NCBI GenBank assembly: GCA_031553805.1 | Contig: JAVBLC010000012.1 | Coordinates: 1-64,000, forward strand | From: JAITVB01 sp031553805 | GTDB lineage: Bacteria > Bacteroidota > Bacteroidia > Bacteroidales > Rikenellaceae | DNA: 64,000 bases | Direction of reading: 5' to 3' | Notes under the pieces: model-generated | Database searches by the model: none | What the model was told of the DNA's origin: nothing | The model's input: only the letters and a program-made list of their open reading frames with translations | In this document: positions 43,488-52,101 of the stretch, in pieces | How positions within the stretch are numbered: position 1 is the first letter of the stretch | How the letters are laid out: the number at the start of each line of letters is the position of its first letter | Translations under genes and position numbers: made by a program

Positions 43488-46400
43488 AGGATCAGGGGAA
43501 TCGTTTCTTCAACCAGGGTGACGCCGAAAATACCCGACTTCTGCATCGGCATCTGCTGCGAGCGGAAAGGGGCGTTGGTCCAGACCGACAGGTCGTCGAC
43601 CCCGTGTTGCCGGACGCCCTGCAAACGGTTGAGCCAGGTGCTGGCCACCTCGATCATGATCGTGTTGTCGCCCGACCGCAGGGCGTCGGTCACTTCGACC
43701 CTATAGGGCGGCGTCCAGGCCGTGCCGCAAAGTTTGCCGTTGACTTTCACACGAGCCATCACGCACACATCTTCGAATTCGATGTAGTAGCGCGCCAAGC
43801 CGAGCTTGGGCTTAACCGCCATATCAGCGGTGTAAACCGCCTTACCGGCGTAATACTTGATCTGTTCGTCGGCGCTTTGGCTCCAGTCCTGGAAACGATG
43901 CCAAATCTCTTGTTTCCACCACGAATCTTCGCCATTGTGCTGGAAAATGACAGAACAAGGCATTTCGAGCGGCGTCACCGTCCGGCGCGACGGCGGAAGC
44001 GCCACGCTTCGCGTCCGGTCGGTCGACGTACGAAAAACCACAAACATCGACTCGCCCGGAGCCAGGCGCAGGGGCACTTCCGTGCGTGCGTTCGTCACCT
44101 GCCAACGCGGGGCATCGCTCACATCGCCCGTCACCGGGTTCCAGAATTCAGGAATTTCCTTGTTAATCCGGAACGACAGGGTGACTTCGCGTGCGGTTTC
44201 TTCCTGATTCGAAACGAAATAGATGTCGTTCGCTCCCTCGCGGCGGTGGGTCCAGGCAACATTCCGGGCCGGGCGGCCTTCATCGTCGGTAGCCAGCAGA
44301 TCGGGTTCGACGGCCGGATCGAAGTCAGCGTTCGTATAAGGCAACCGATCCGGCGTAAGGATCATCACACCCGCGCAGCGCAACTCTTCGATCTTGCGGA
44401 TCACCGCATCGCTGTATATGACGTTGGGCGTCATCCGGTCGGGCAGCGGAAAAACCACCACCTTGTAAGACATGCCGGGCAACACCATTCGCCCGTCGAC
44501 CGCCGTGGCTTTCAGGAAAACATCCTCGTTAAACGAATCGTAGGCGTAGCCATTCAGCGGATCGACCCAATCCTCGGGTTTGAACGTTCCGGCCGAGTAG
44601 TCGACGCCCACAGGCATCGTGCGCTCGGGTTGGCCGGCGTTTTCGAGGCGCAGGCGTTCGCTTTCGACGCGTTCGGGCCCGAAAATGCCAGGCAGCGACG
44701 ACACCAACCGGTCGGGCAACACCGACCGCCGCGGGAAATCGCCGCCCGTGTAGACCGCCACGTCGACGACCGGATCGCCCGACTGCAACAGCGCCTGACA
44801 ACGTTTTATATAGTCAACCCATGCCCCGGCCAGCGGAAACCAACTTTGGTCGCGCTGCATATACAAGCCGATGCCGTCGAGGGTCATCCCCGGCTGGCGG
44901 TCGAGCCACGGATTTTGCACCCACACATGGAACGACAATTTATTCATGCCCAGCGCATAATTGTAGTCGAGAAGCCTTTTCAGCATCCCCGGGTTCTCGT
45001 CCCACATCGTACGAAGCTGTGTAAAACCCTCAGCCTGAATGATTTGTTTTCCATAGATGCGGCCGCCGGAAATGGCGTCCAACATATCGTTGAGCTTGTC
45101 GTGGGTCGGGCTGCGGAACCAGAATTCGCCCATCGGCAGGTCTACTTTTTCGTAGTGGAGCATCCCGTCGCTGACCATCGTCGGGGCGACGCACTCGGCG
45201 CTCAGGCGGCAGTCGTAACGTTTGGCACAAGCCGAAAGTTCTTCGTAGAAGACGTCGCGGACCAACTCGGCCACCGTGGCACGGATGTCGCGCAGCACGG
45301 CCTCGGAACGCTCGGCGCTCTCCACCGGAATACCGGCATAAAGCAACATATACGGGAGGATATCGTAGCCCCGCCTTTTCATAAATTCCTCGCGGAATGT
45401 TTCGGACCAATTCTGGCTTCCGCACTCCCAACTGTCGACGTGCATCGTCTTAAAGACACGGCCGGCGACGGGTTGGCCCACCTGCCGGAAGAACTCCTCG
45501 AACCAGCCGTTGAGTTGCGTGCGGACGGCGACGGGGTTGAATTTGTCGCACTCCAGTCCCCGGCCTGCGCCACCCGTGGCGTTGATGTACCCGGTCGAGG
45601 TGTGCCCCATCCGGAGGATGCGCCAGCGGCCGATGGGCAGTTCATAGTAGGGCACCAGGCCGGCCTTGGCTTTGTCGGTCAGATCGACCACCTCCGAGAG
45701 CTTTACGCACAGCGCCTCGGGCATTTCGGCCGAGGTCATGTCGGGCGAAATGCGCCACACGGCGGCCGACTTGCCTTCATACTGGTCGATCGTCGGTGCG
45801 CCGGAAAGGAGGATGGCGTTGACCGAAAACGCCGGCTTCCACTTCGCCGCGTCGAGGTCTTCGGCTCCGGGCTCGGTGCCTTCGGGCGTCCAGCGGAAAC
45901 GGAAATAGCGGGCCGTGGTCGCCGGTACCGAGAAAGTGTAGTTGATCCCCGCATCCTGCCACCCGTGGCGCGGCGGGACGAGTTGGCGGACGGGCCGGAA
46001 ATCGGCGCCGTTGTCGCTCACTTCGATCACCATCCGGTTAGCCTGGAACGTATAACCCGGAATCACCAGCTCGATCGAACGGGCCGTAAACGGTTTTCCG
46101 AAATCATATAAAACCCAGCAAGGGTCCTCGCTGCGAAACGTCTGGCGGTTGGCCGGATCGAGCAAACGGCCGGGGGCTTCCTGCTCCTCGGGGGTGCTGA
46201 CGCTGACCTTCACCCGGTTGTCCGAACGGCCGGTCCACGAAGCATCCCGAACCGGGAAAGCGTAAATAGCAATGTCTTTGTAAAAATCACGAACAGCTTT
46301 GGGCCGGGCCAGGGCAAGGCCGCTACTGTTTTTGTCGACCGTCACGGTCGTGTCGCTCCACACCACCTTTTGCATCGACAGCTCGGGCGTAATCCACGGG

Positions 46401-46783
46401 CCGCCGGCCAGGGCAAAGCCATCGCAGATGTGTACGCCCAATTTCAGGCCCAGGGTATCGGCCTTCCCGGCTGCCGCCCGCACCACTTTCCAGAATTGCG
46501 GAGTGAGCTGGTCGGCCACGGGTTCGAAAGCGGGTGCCGCGGCAAAGGTCGAACTTTTGATCGGCATCAGGTAGGCTCCACCAATGCCCACTTCCTTCAT
46601 CGCTTCGAGGTCGGCGCGCACGCCGGCTTCGCTCACCGCGCCGTACATCCAGTACCAGATGGCCCACGGGGCGGCATCGTAGCCCGGGTTTTCGAATTTC
46701 AGGAGCAGGGCGTCGCGGGTTTGGGCCGAAGCAGCACTCCCGATCGTCAGCGCAACAACGATCAATACGAAAAAACGTTTCAT
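43484..46783 (-). CDS. GH106 family alpha-L-rhamnosidase
   Basis: A 1099-residue exported enzyme. The start at 46783 gives a proper signal peptide (MKRFFVLIVVALTIGSAASA); a longer frame begins inside the upstream gene. The GH106 N-terminal catalytic barrel opens with PWAIWYWMYGAVSEAGVRADL (near 38). MHVDSWECGSQNWSETFREEF (near 480) carries likely catalytic carboxylates. A C-terminal galactose-binding-like domain follows (MARVKVNGKLCGTAW near 1030). It releases alpha-linked L-rhamnose from rhamnogalacturonan. It begins 2 bp after the LacZ-type gene and overlaps DUF5703 by 4 bp. Confidence 0.92.
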   Translation of the reverse strand: MKRFFVLIVVALTIGSAASAQTRDALLLKFENPGYDAAPWAIWYWMYGAVSEAGVRADLEAMKEVGIGGAYLMPIKSSTFAAAPAFEPVADQLTPQFWKVVRAAAGKADTLGLKLGVHICDGFALAGGPWITPELSMQKVVWSDTTVTVDKNSSGLALARPKAVRDFYKDIAIYAFPVRDASWTGRSDNRVKVSVSTPEEQEAPGRLLDPANRQTFRSEDPCWVLYDFGKPFTARSIELVIPGYTFQANRMVIEVSDNGADFRPVRQLVPPRHGWQDAGINYTFSVPATTARYFRFRWTPEGTEPGAEDLDAAKWKPAFSVNAILLSGAPTIDQYEGKSAAVWRISPDMTSAEMPEALCVKLSEVVDLTDKAKAGLVPYYELPIGRWRILRMGHTSTGYINATGGAGRGLECDKFNPVAVRTQLNGWFEEFFRQVGQPVAGRVFKTMHVDSWECGSQNWSETFREEFMKRRGYDILPYMLLYAGIPVESAERSEAVLRDIRATVAELVRDVFYEELSACAKRYDCRLSAECVAPTMVSDGMLHYEKVDLPMGEFWFRSPTHDKLNDMLDAISGGRIYGKQIIQAEGFTQLRTMWDENPGMLKRLLDYNYALGMNKLSFHVWVQNPWLDRQPGMTLDGIGLYMQRDQSWFPLAGAWVDYIKRCQALLQSGDPVVDVAVYTGGDFPRRSVLPDRLVSSLPGIFGPERVESERLRLENAGQPERTMPVGVDYSAGTFKPEDWVDPLNGYAYDSFNEDVFLKATAVDGRMVLPGMSYKVVVFPLPDRMTPNVIYSDAVIRKIEELRCAGVMILTPDRLPYTNADFDPAVEPDLLATDDEGRPARNVAWTHRREGANDIYFVSNQEETAREVTLSFRINKEIPEFWNPVTGDVSDAPRWQVTNARTEVPLRLAPGESMFVVFRTSTDRTRSVALPPSRRTVTPLEMPCSVIFQHNGEDSWWKQEIWHRFQDWSQSADEQIKYYAGKAVYTADMAVKPKLGLARYYIEFEDVCVMARVKVNGKLCGTAWTPPYRVEVTDALRSGDNTIMIEVASTWLNRLQGVRQHGVDDLSVWTNAPFRSQQMPMQKSGIFGVTLVEETIPLIL

Positions 46784-46785
46784 AG

Positions 46786-49700
46786 TTATTTCCGGATGGG
46801 TTTGAATTCGAGGTGAAGTTGGTGGACGGTTTTCGGCACGGTGTATTTCATCAGCACGCCCGGGCCGCAACTGCTATTACCGAGGCCCAGGTGGGCGGCG
46901 TCGATCGAAAGGACGATCTCGGGGCGCGGAACCAAATCGCAGGCGTGGGCCTTGGCCGCCAGGTCCCAGGCCGAATAGTGGAGGGCCGAGAACGAGAATG
47001 CGGCGCCGGTCGAACAGATTTCCAAACCATTGCCCTGCTTATCGGTCAGGCGCACCATCCGCGTGTCTTCGCGGTGGCCGCACTCCTGCGGACGGGGATA
47101 GGGTACGTACATGTCGGTGACCGTCGCACTCCATAGGCCGAAACAGGCCGAACGTTTGCGGTCGGAATAATTTTCGTGCGGGCCGCGGCCGTACCAATCC
47201 ACACGTTCGAGGCGGCTGTCGAAGACCATCCCGAGGCCCAAGCGGGGCAGGTCAGGCAACGCGCCCTGAGGTTCGAACCACTGGTCGGTGTCGACGCTGC
47301 CATCGGCCCACACGACATAGTGGGCACGGTGGATAAACGAGCCACCGCTGCGGGCGGCGTAGGTCGAGGTGATCTCGATTTCGACCCGTTTCGGATCGGT
47401 CTGTGTCCAATGAACAGCGTCGACCGTACGTTTCAACGAATCAAGTCCTGCTTTTTTCCAATCGTCGGCCAGCCAGTTTCCAAAACCTTTGTCGTTGTCG
47501 ATCGGCGCCCGCCAGCCCTGGAAGAACGGTTGCGGCGGCAGGTCGGATGGCATAACGAGCAATTCCTTGCCGCGATCTTTCCACGAAACGAGCGCCCCGT
47601 TGGCGAGCGACCATGCTTGCGAGAAACCTTTACCGGTGATCGTTAGCGTGCCACCCGCTTCGGCGGCTTTGAGGGTTTGGGTGATCGCTATCGATTTAGG
47701 AGTAGCTGTCGGTACCTGACCGGCAATCGCAAATTGTTCAGAAGCAAACTCATGTCCGGCCTCCGCCCACGACGTGGCCTCGCGCAGGCGGTAGCTCAGC
47801 CGGAAATGGTATTCGCGGCAGGGCTTGGGGTGGCTCGCCAGTCCAAATTCGAGCTGCTTGCTTTCGCCCGGCGCGATCCGGAAACCGCCGTCGGACACGC
47901 CGCGCTGCAACACCGCGCCGTCGCCCATCAACTCGTAGGCCAACACGAAGCGATCGTCGAGGTCGATGTGGCTGAAACGGTTCGTGATCGTAATGCGGCA
48001 ACGGTCGGGGCTAAGCATCCCCGCCTCAAACAACACAGGTTGATAGACCTTTTTGACTTCCCAATATTTGGGCGGGATCGTGCGATCAGAGAAGACGATG
48101 CCGTTCAGACAGAAGGCGCCCAGGTTGGGAATATCGCCAAAATCGCCGCCGTAGTTGACTTTAATGCGTCCGTCGGGCAGGCGCGTAAAAATGCCTTCGT
48201 CGACCCAGTCCCAGATAAAGCCGCCCAACAGGCGGGGATTGGCGTAGATTTCGTCCCAGTATTCCTGGAGGTTGCCGACGGCGTTGCCCATCGCGTGGGC
48301 GTATTCGCTGAGCAACACCGGACGATTATCAGTGCGCTGGCCCAGCAACGAAAAACGTTCCCAGCGGGCGTTTTCGGGGCGCTCGGCTTCTTCGCGGCCT
48401 TCGCGCTGCGGATTCAGGTAATCGGCCAGCACGCGGGCGTAGAAACGGCTGGTAAAGTCTACCCCCGACGGATCGGTCACAGTACCCTGCGCCCCTTCGC
48501 AATGGATTGGGCGGGTCGGATCAAATTCACGGATCCAAGCCGACAATGCTGAAAAGTTGGGCCCGTAGCCCGACTCGTTGCCGAGCGACCAGATGACGAT
48601 CGAAGGATGGTTCTTGTCGCGCTCGGCCATGCGGATGCCGCGGTCGAGATACGAAGCCGCCCATTCGGGCTGTTGTGCTAACCAGCCACGCAGGCCGTGG
48701 GTTTCGATGTTGGCTTCGTCGATCACGTAAAGGCCGTACTCATCACAAAGCTCGTACCAGCGCGTGTTGTGCGGATAGTGGGCCGTGCGCACGGCGTTGA
48801 TGTTGGCCTGTTTCATCAGCACGATGTCGCGGACCATCGTTTCCTCGCCCACCACCTTGGCCTGCCACGGGTCGTGCTCGTGGCGGTTCACGCCGCGCAG
48901 TTTCACGGGTTGGCCGTTGATCTTGAACACGCCGTTTTCAATCCTCACGTCGCGGAAACCTACCTTGCACGAGGCCTTTTCGGTGACTTTCCCGTCGGGA
49001 TCTTTCAGCGTCAACACCAATTCATAGAGGTAGGGCGTTTCGGCCGTCCATTTCAGGGGCGATTTGATCTCGGCCGAAAACCAGCCGAATTTAGCCGGGC
49101 CGCGCTGGGGCGTGCGTTCGACCAGGACCGAGGCGCTGTAGTTGGCATTGAGTACCGGCACCGCGTCCTGGGTCAGCGCCTCGGGGAACACGTTTTCCCC
49201 GGAAGGATCGTAGAGTTGGGCTTCAAGCACATATCCTTTTGCCGAAACGTCATCGATCGCCTCCAGCTTGGGTTCGACGAGAAAGGTGGCGTTCTCGAAA
49301 TTTTCGTCGAGCATCGTGCGCACCGCAAAATCACGGATGCGCAACTTGGGCGTGGTATACAGAAAGATTTCGCGGTGGATGCCGCCGAAGCGCCACATAT
49401 CCTGATCTTCGAGGTAGCTGCCGTCGCAATATTTGTAAACTTCGAGGGCGATCAGGTTTTTGCCGGGTTGCAGGTACTCGGTCACATCGAATTCCGAAGC
49501 ATCCATACTGCTTTGACTGTAACCGACCCGTTCGCCGTTGATCCACACATAAAAAGCGCTTTGCACGCCGCCAAAGTGGAGGATGATCCGTCCCTTGCTC
49601 CATCCCTCGGGCACCTCTATCCAGCGGCGGTAGTTGGCCACCGGGTTGCGCTCCTTGTAGGTCGTGTAGCGCGTGGGCGGAGTGGCGGTCACCCGCGGGG

Positions 49701-50073
49701 GATCTTTGATGAACGTGTAGTCGGCGCTGGCGTAGATCGGCGTACCGAAACCGTTGACTTCCCAGTTGGCGGGTACCTGGAAATCGGTCCAGCCGTCGTC
49801 TTCAAAGCCCGGCTCCTGCCAACCCCATTCGGGCGGCATCTGGTCGGGCGTCGGCAGCCAGTGGAAACGCCAGGTGCCGTTCAGCGAGATTTTATTGGCG
49901 GTCTGGCCCGGGCGTTCTCCCTCGTTATAGGGAACGAACGAAGCGCGGGGACGCAGGCGATTGATTTCAAGCACGCTGGGATTCTCCCAGTCATGCAGTT
50001 GTTGGGCCGTCAGCGCGGCCGGACACACACACAAGGCAATCAGCACAAAAAGGATACAACGGCGTTTCATCAT
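46786..50073 (-). CDS. LacZ-type beta-galactosidase (GH2), first gene of the operon
   Basis: A 1095-residue exported GH2 enzyme with the full LacZ layout. Signal peptide 1-23. N-terminal jelly roll (LNGTWRFHWLPTPDQMP; WINGERVGYSQSSMDASEFD). Ig-like domain. TIM barrel with RTAHYPHNTRWYELCDEYGLYVIDE, acid/base Glu in VIWSLGNESGYG near 499 and nucleophile in LLSEYAHAMGN near 588. C-terminal domain 5 is of the Bgal small-chain type (WYGRGPHENYSDRK). It removes terminal beta-galactose, for example from galactan side chains. It heads five tightly packed genes. Confidence 0.94.
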   Translation of the reverse strand: MMKRRCILFVLIALCVCPAALTAQQLHDWENPSVLEINRLRPRASFVPYNEGERPGQTANKISLNGTWRFHWLPTPDQMPPEWGWQEPGFEDDGWTDFQVPANWEVNGFGTPIYASADYTFIKDPPRVTATPPTRYTTYKERNPVANYRRWIEVPEGWSKGRIILHFGGVQSAFYVWINGERVGYSQSSMDASEFDVTEYLQPGKNLIALEVYKYCDGSYLEDQDMWRFGGIHREIFLYTTPKLRIRDFAVRTMLDENFENATFLVEPKLEAIDDVSAKGYVLEAQLYDPSGENVFPEALTQDAVPVLNANYSASVLVERTPQRGPAKFGWFSAEIKSPLKWTAETPYLYELVLTLKDPDGKVTEKASCKVGFRDVRIENGVFKINGQPVKLRGVNRHEHDPWQAKVVGEETMVRDIVLMKQANINAVRTAHYPHNTRWYELCDEYGLYVIDEANIETHGLRGWLAQQPEWAASYLDRGIRMAERDKNHPSIVIWSLGNESGYGPNFSALSAWIREFDPTRPIHCEGAQGTVTDPSGVDFTSRFYARVLADYLNPQREGREEAERPENARWERFSLLGQRTDNRPVLLSEYAHAMGNAVGNLQEYWDEIYANPRLLGGFIWDWVDEGIFTRLPDGRIKVNYGGDFGDIPNLGAFCLNGIVFSDRTIPPKYWEVKKVYQPVLFEAGMLSPDRCRITITNRFSHIDLDDRFVLAYELMGDGAVLQRGVSDGGFRIAPGESKQLEFGLASHPKPCREYHFRLSYRLREATSWAEAGHEFASEQFAIAGQVPTATPKSIAITQTLKAAEAGGTLTITGKGFSQAWSLANGALVSWKDRGKELLVMPSDLPPQPFFQGWRAPIDNDKGFGNWLADDWKKAGLDSLKRTVDAVHWTQTDPKRVEIEITSTYAARSGGSFIHRAHYVVWADGSVDTDQWFEPQGALPDLPRLGLGMVFDSRLERVDWYGRGPHENYSDRKRSACFGLWSATVTDMYVPYPRPQECGHREDTRMVRLTDKQGNGLEICSTGAAFSFSALHYSAWDLAAKAHACDLVPRPEIVLSIDAAHLGLGNSSCGPGVLMKYTVPKTVHQLHLEFKPIRK

Positions 50074-50199
50074 ACGGGGTTTTGAAAATTTACGTTTGGG
50101 TAAAAATAACGAAAATTTTGCGAAGAAGCAAGCCTTTCAGACAGAAGCGGCGGGGCAAAGGCCCATTTGCGAGGGAGGGGGCGAATTGGGAACCGGAAA

Positions 50200-50217
50200 A
50201 TAAGTATTTGTACTTAT
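50200..50217. promoter_or_regulatory. Operator-like dyad upstream of the cysteate synthase gene
   Basis: ATAAGTATTTGTACTTAT: 7-bp arms ATAAGTA/TACTTAT around TTTG. It sits 21 bp upstream of a TAAATTTG -7 box, where a regulator would contact or block RNA polymerase. Confidence 0.55.
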
Positions 50218-50238
50218 CGAACTCCGCGCCGGGCATCG

Positions 50239-50246
50239 TAAATTTG
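50239..50246 (+). promoter_or_regulatory. -7 box of the cysteate synthase gene
   Basis: TAAATTTG is a full TAnnTTTG match, 25 bp before the start codon. No TTTG lies at 19 bp; the nearest is inside the upstream dyad at 28 bp. Confidence 0.55.
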
Positions 50247-50271
50247 CAGCAATAACGAAAAACCAGTCAAG

Positions 50272-51561
50272 ATGGAACCGATCACCCCCACCCGCTATCA
50301 ACTCGAAAACGTCGCCACCGGCCGCATCTTTCCGGACGAAGGCTGGACGCTCGAAGACCCGCAAGGCGGCGAGCCTGCGCTCGTGCGTGCCGTTTACGAA
50401 AAGCGGCAATTGGAGGTCAAGGAGACGGCCTACGGCATCTATCGTTTTGCCGATTGGTTGCCCGTACACCGGATGCTGCGGGGATCGGCTTCGCCCGTGA
50501 CTTACAAGAGTGAAAAACTGGCCGGGCACATGGGCCTCGAAAACCTGTGGATCACGTTCAACGGCTATTTCCCGGAACGCGGGGCGGCAATGACCACCTG
50601 TTCGTTCAAGGAAACGGAAGCCTATGCCGTCGGGGGACGGTTAGACGAAAAATCCGAAAAGGTGTTGGTCGTGGCTTCGGCCGGAAATACGGCGCGGGCA
50701 TTTGCAAAGGTTTGTTCCGAAAACCGGATTCCGCTGCTGCTTTGTGTACCCGAGGACAACCTCGACGCGTTGTGGTTCGAACAACCGTTGAACGACTGCG
50801 TAAAACTGATCGCCGCCCAGAGCGGGGGCGACTATTTCGATGCCATTCACCTGAGTAATTTAGCGTTACACTCTCCGCGCTTCCTGGCCGAAGGCGGAGC
50901 ACAAAACATAGCCCGGCGCGACGGGATGGGGACGACGTTCCTGTCCGCTGCGACGACGATCGGGCGGATTCCTGATTATTATTTCCAGGCCGTGGGAAGC
51001 GGCACGGGCGCTATTGCGGCGTGGGAGGCCAACCTGCGGCTGACTGCCGACGGGCGTTTCGGGTCGCACATCGCGCGGCTGATGGTGTCGCAAAACGCGC
51101 CGTTCTTGCCGATGCACCACGCGTGGCGGGCCGGTTCGCGGGCGATGCTGCCCTATGACGACGACCAGGCGCGGGCCCACGTCGAGGAGATTGACGCCAA
51201 GGTGCTCTCGAACCGCAAGCCGCCCTACTCGATCGCGGGAGGAATGTATGACGCGGTGAAGGCTACCCGGGGCGACGTGCTTTATGCGACCAACGATGAG
51301 GCACGGCAGGCTGCTACACTGTTTGAACTGCTGGAGGGGATTGATATTCATCCGGCTCCGGCGGTGGCGGTGGCAACGTTGCTCAAGGCTGTAGCCAACG
51401 GCGAGGTTGAACGCGATGCGGTGATTATGCTGAATATTACCGGTGGCGGCGAGGAGCGGTTCAAGAGTGGGAAAACGCTCTCTTATCTGAAACCGTCACA
51501 CGTTTTTGGGCTTGAGCCGGATGCGGACGAGGTAGTAAGGATCGCCGAATCGCTATTCTAA
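50272..51561 (+). CDS. Cysteate synthase-like PLP enzyme
   Basis: A 429-residue fold-type II PLP enzyme of the threonine-synthase family, closest in recalled sequence to archaeal cysteate synthase (O-phosphoserine plus sulfite to L-cysteate). Shared blocks: SPVTYKSEKLAGHMGLENLW, the PLP lysine in TTCSFKETEAY near 112, SAGNTARAFAKV near 145, EGGAQNIARRDGMGT near 205, PDYYFQAVGSGTGAIAAWEA. In Bacteroidales that make sulfonolipids, cysteate is the head-group precursor. True thrC is present elsewhere in the window, so this is not threonine synthase. Confidence 0.85.
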   Translation: MEPITPTRYQLENVATGRIFPDEGWTLEDPQGGEPALVRAVYEKRQLEVKETAYGIYRFADWLPVHRMLRGSASPVTYKSEKLAGHMGLENLWITFNGYFPERGAAMTTCSFKETEAYAVGGRLDEKSEKVLVVASAGNTARAFAKVCSENRIPLLLCVPEDNLDALWFEQPLNDCVKLIAAQSGGDYFDAIHLSNLALHSPRFLAEGGAQNIARRDGMGTTFLSAATTIGRIPDYYFQAVGSGTGAIAAWEANLRLTADGRFGSHIARLMVSQNAPFLPMHHAWRAGSRAMLPYDDDQARAHVEEIDAKVLSNRKPPYSIAGGMYDAVKATRGDVLYATNDEARQAATLFELLEGIDIHPAPAVAVATLLKAVANGEVERDAVIMLNITGGGEERFKSGKTLSYLKPSHVFGLEPDADEVVRIAESLF

Positions 51562-51589
51562 GCAAAGTTTCCCAAGAGAAATGAAGTTT

Positions 51590-52018
51590 CTCAGAAAAAT
51601 TTTTGGCGCCGCTTTTTATAAAAAGCGGCAGTTTCCTCAAAGGAGAATGCGTGGGGGCCACGCTCCCCAGAGATTTTATGCCAGATCCGGCCCAGCATAG
51701 GGTAACCTCTCAATGCATAAAAATCTCTTGTGCGGTGGCCAAATAAATATAGCGCGGCGGGCAAAAGCCCGCCGCGCCCATTTTTAAAGATTGGCCCGCG
51801 CACAGGGCAGATTTATGCAACGAAAGGATCAGGTTGCTGAACCGAATCGGGCATAAATCTGCCTGAGAAAGCCGGCCTACGCGCAAGAGAAAGGGCTGCG
51901 CCGAGGGTACTGGCTCTTTTTATAAAAAGCGCCGCAACCGAGATCGCTGCATCGCAGCGGACAAGCTCAACGTAGTTAAAAATTTTTCGGCGATGCTTTG
52001 CATCGCTGAGACTTACTT
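51590..52018. repeat. Cluster of nested palindromes between cysteate synthase and nifJ
   Basis: No protein gene is credible in 51562-52101. In order: GCCGCTTTTTATAAAAAGCGGC (51609 on, split by its centre); a terminator-like hairpin GCGCGGCGGGC-AAAA-GCCCGCCGCGC (51752-51777); GGCCCGCGCAC with CAGATTTATGC/GCATAAATCTG (51792-51870); and another CTTTTTATAAAAAGCGCCGC (51912 on). The modules match those at 5.5 kb and 20.5 kb in different order. This looks like a hot spot for small structured repeats. Confidence 0.65.
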
Positions 52019-52050
52019 TGCTATGAAAGATTCCCGGCACGGGAGACGTA
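52019..52050 (+). repeat. GTGC-type hairpin repeat copy near the nifJ terminator
   Basis: TTTGCTATGAAAGAT then TCCCGGCACGGGAGACGTAC: stem TTCCCG/CGGGAG with a shortened loop. Confidence 0.65.
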
Positions 52051-52051
52051 C

Positions 52052-52087
52052 AAAAAAGAGGGGACGTACGTACGTCCCCTCTTTTTT
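52052..52087. terminator. Perfect 36-bp palindromic terminator of nifJ
   Basis: AAAAAAGAGGGGACGTAC joined directly to its exact reverse complement, with no unpaired spacer. The T-run on either strand makes it bidirectional. It lies 15 bp past the nifJ stop codon. Confidence 0.9.
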
Positions 52088-52101
52088 CATTATCCGGAAG
52101 A

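Noticed and set aside
43604..46111. An 835-codon plus-strand open frame opposite the GH106 gene
   Set aside because: Antisense shadow of a clear GH106 enzyme; no start-site signals and no domain.
50272..51561. Threonine synthase (thrC)
   Set aside because: Key blocks match cysteate synthase better, and a genuine thrC begins at 63699 in the threonine operon.
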